A DNA stretch of 58,327 nucleotides. Origin: Terriglobia bacterium (GTDB lineage Bacteria > Acidobacteriota > Terriglobia > Terriglobales > SCQP01). The stretch spans positions 1-58,327 of the forward strand of contig JAJPKR010000003.1 of assembly GCA_021323595.1 (NCBI GenBank), given 5' to 3'. The notes under the pieces were generated by a model that made no database searches, had not been told where the DNA came from, and saw nothing but the letters and a program-made list of their open reading frames with translations. Within the stretch, counting starts at the first letter, position 1. The number at the start of each line of letters is the position of its first letter. Below are positions 58,167-58,327 of this stretch, piece after piece. A program made the position numbers and the translations under genes.

Positions 58167-58202
58167 ACGCTCCCGGACTTCCCCGGCTTCGGATGCGCCG
58201 GG

Positions 58203-58327
58203 TGTAGCTGTGATTATCCTCTAGCTGTGGAGGCGCAATAGGTTGTTCCGTGCAAGGCCGGAACGGCTGATGGGCGGTGACAGACCCAAGCTAGCATGAG
58301 GCCGGTGCCAGTTGTACTGGTGGACCC
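58203..58327 (-). mobile_element. IS481-family insertion sequence, 3' end only
   Basis: The terminal sequence TGTAGCTGTGATTATCC at 58203 begins with TGT, as IS481-type inverted repeats do, and lies 17 bases outside the transposase stop codon. Most of the element lies beyond the window. Confidence 0.6.
58221..58327 (-). CDS. IS481-family transposase, C-terminal 35 residues
   Basis: The minus-strand frame entering from the right edge reads VHQYNWHRPHASLGLSPPIS, then RSGLARNNLLRLHS and TAG (58221-58223). The YNWHRPHASLG and NNLLRLHS motifs are the C-terminal hallmark of IS481-type DDE integrases. The DDE catalytic residues lie outside the window. Confidence 0.85.
   Translation of the reverse strand, partial: VHQYNWHRPHASLGLSPPISRSGLARNNLLRLHS

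Noticed and set aside
55746-58241. An 831-codon open frame on the plus strand opposite the kinase-TPR gene
   Set aside because: The product is dominated by Arg, His, Gln and Ala and mirrors the kinase and TPR codons; the opposite strand has clear catalytic motifs.

Overview
The window is GC-rich DNA that looks like a chromosome segment of a motile, diderm bacterium, most plausibly an Acidobacteriota. Reasons for that guess: choice-of-anchor-D lipoproteins, a zinc-ribbon Ser/Thr kinase with a TPR tail, a PEP-CTERM protein and DUF2914-type exported proteins next to a complete flagellar locus. Flagellar L- and P-ring genes (flgH, flgI) show that the cell has an outer membrane. The phylum assignment is inference; the flagellar assignments are secure.

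Layout. (1) 1-2533: two lipoproteins (the first runs off the left edge) and a small HDOD protein. (2) 2660-10319 (+): rod, P/L-ring and hook-filament junction genes flgF-flgG-flgA-flgH-flgI-flgJ, then flgM-small ORF-flgN-flgK-flgL. (3) 10508-14424 (+): two glycosyltransferases, probably for flagellin glycosylation. (4) 14564-19810 (+): fliC-fliD-fliS-(fliT-like)-flbD-motA-motB. (5) 19807-30611 (-): an OmpR-type regulator, then, read from its promoter side, a FleQ-like sigma54 activator, a FleS-like kinase, a FleR-like sigma54 response regulator and flgB-flgC-fliE-fliF-fliG-fliH-fliI-fliJ. (6) 30730-35864 (+): cheR, an HDOD gene, fliK, flgD, flgE. (7) 36060-46001 (+): fliL-fliN-fliO-fliP-fliQ-fliR-flhB-flhA-fliA-fliM-second fliN and a stand-alone MshEN-domain protein. 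(8) 46214-46857: tadA and tRNA-Ser(CGA). (9) 46858-58327: an accessory region with long gene-poor stretches, duplicated intergenic fragments, exported proteins of unknown function, a Tat-exported asparaginase-family protein, a zinc-ribbon membrane protein, a PEP-CTERM protein, a Ser/Thr kinase-TPR gene broken by one in-frame TGA, and the 3' end of an IS481-family element at the right edge.

How it works together. The locus encodes nearly everything for a flagellum: export gate (FliPQR, FlhAB), ATPase complex (FliHIJ), MS/C-ring (FliF, FliG, FliM, two FliN), rod, rings, hook, junction, filament, stator, chaperones, sigma28 (FliA), its antagonist FlgM and two sigma54-type activators. Promoter motifs read by eye fit a hierarchy. 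Sigma54-like sites precede flgF, the kinase-regulator-flgB operon, fliK and the glycosyltransferases. Sigma28-like sites precede fliC, flbD-motAB, cheR and the first HDOD gene. flgM has both. Several of these predicted transcripts would begin almost at the start codon. FlhF, FlhG and the chemotaxis kinase and receptors are not in this window.
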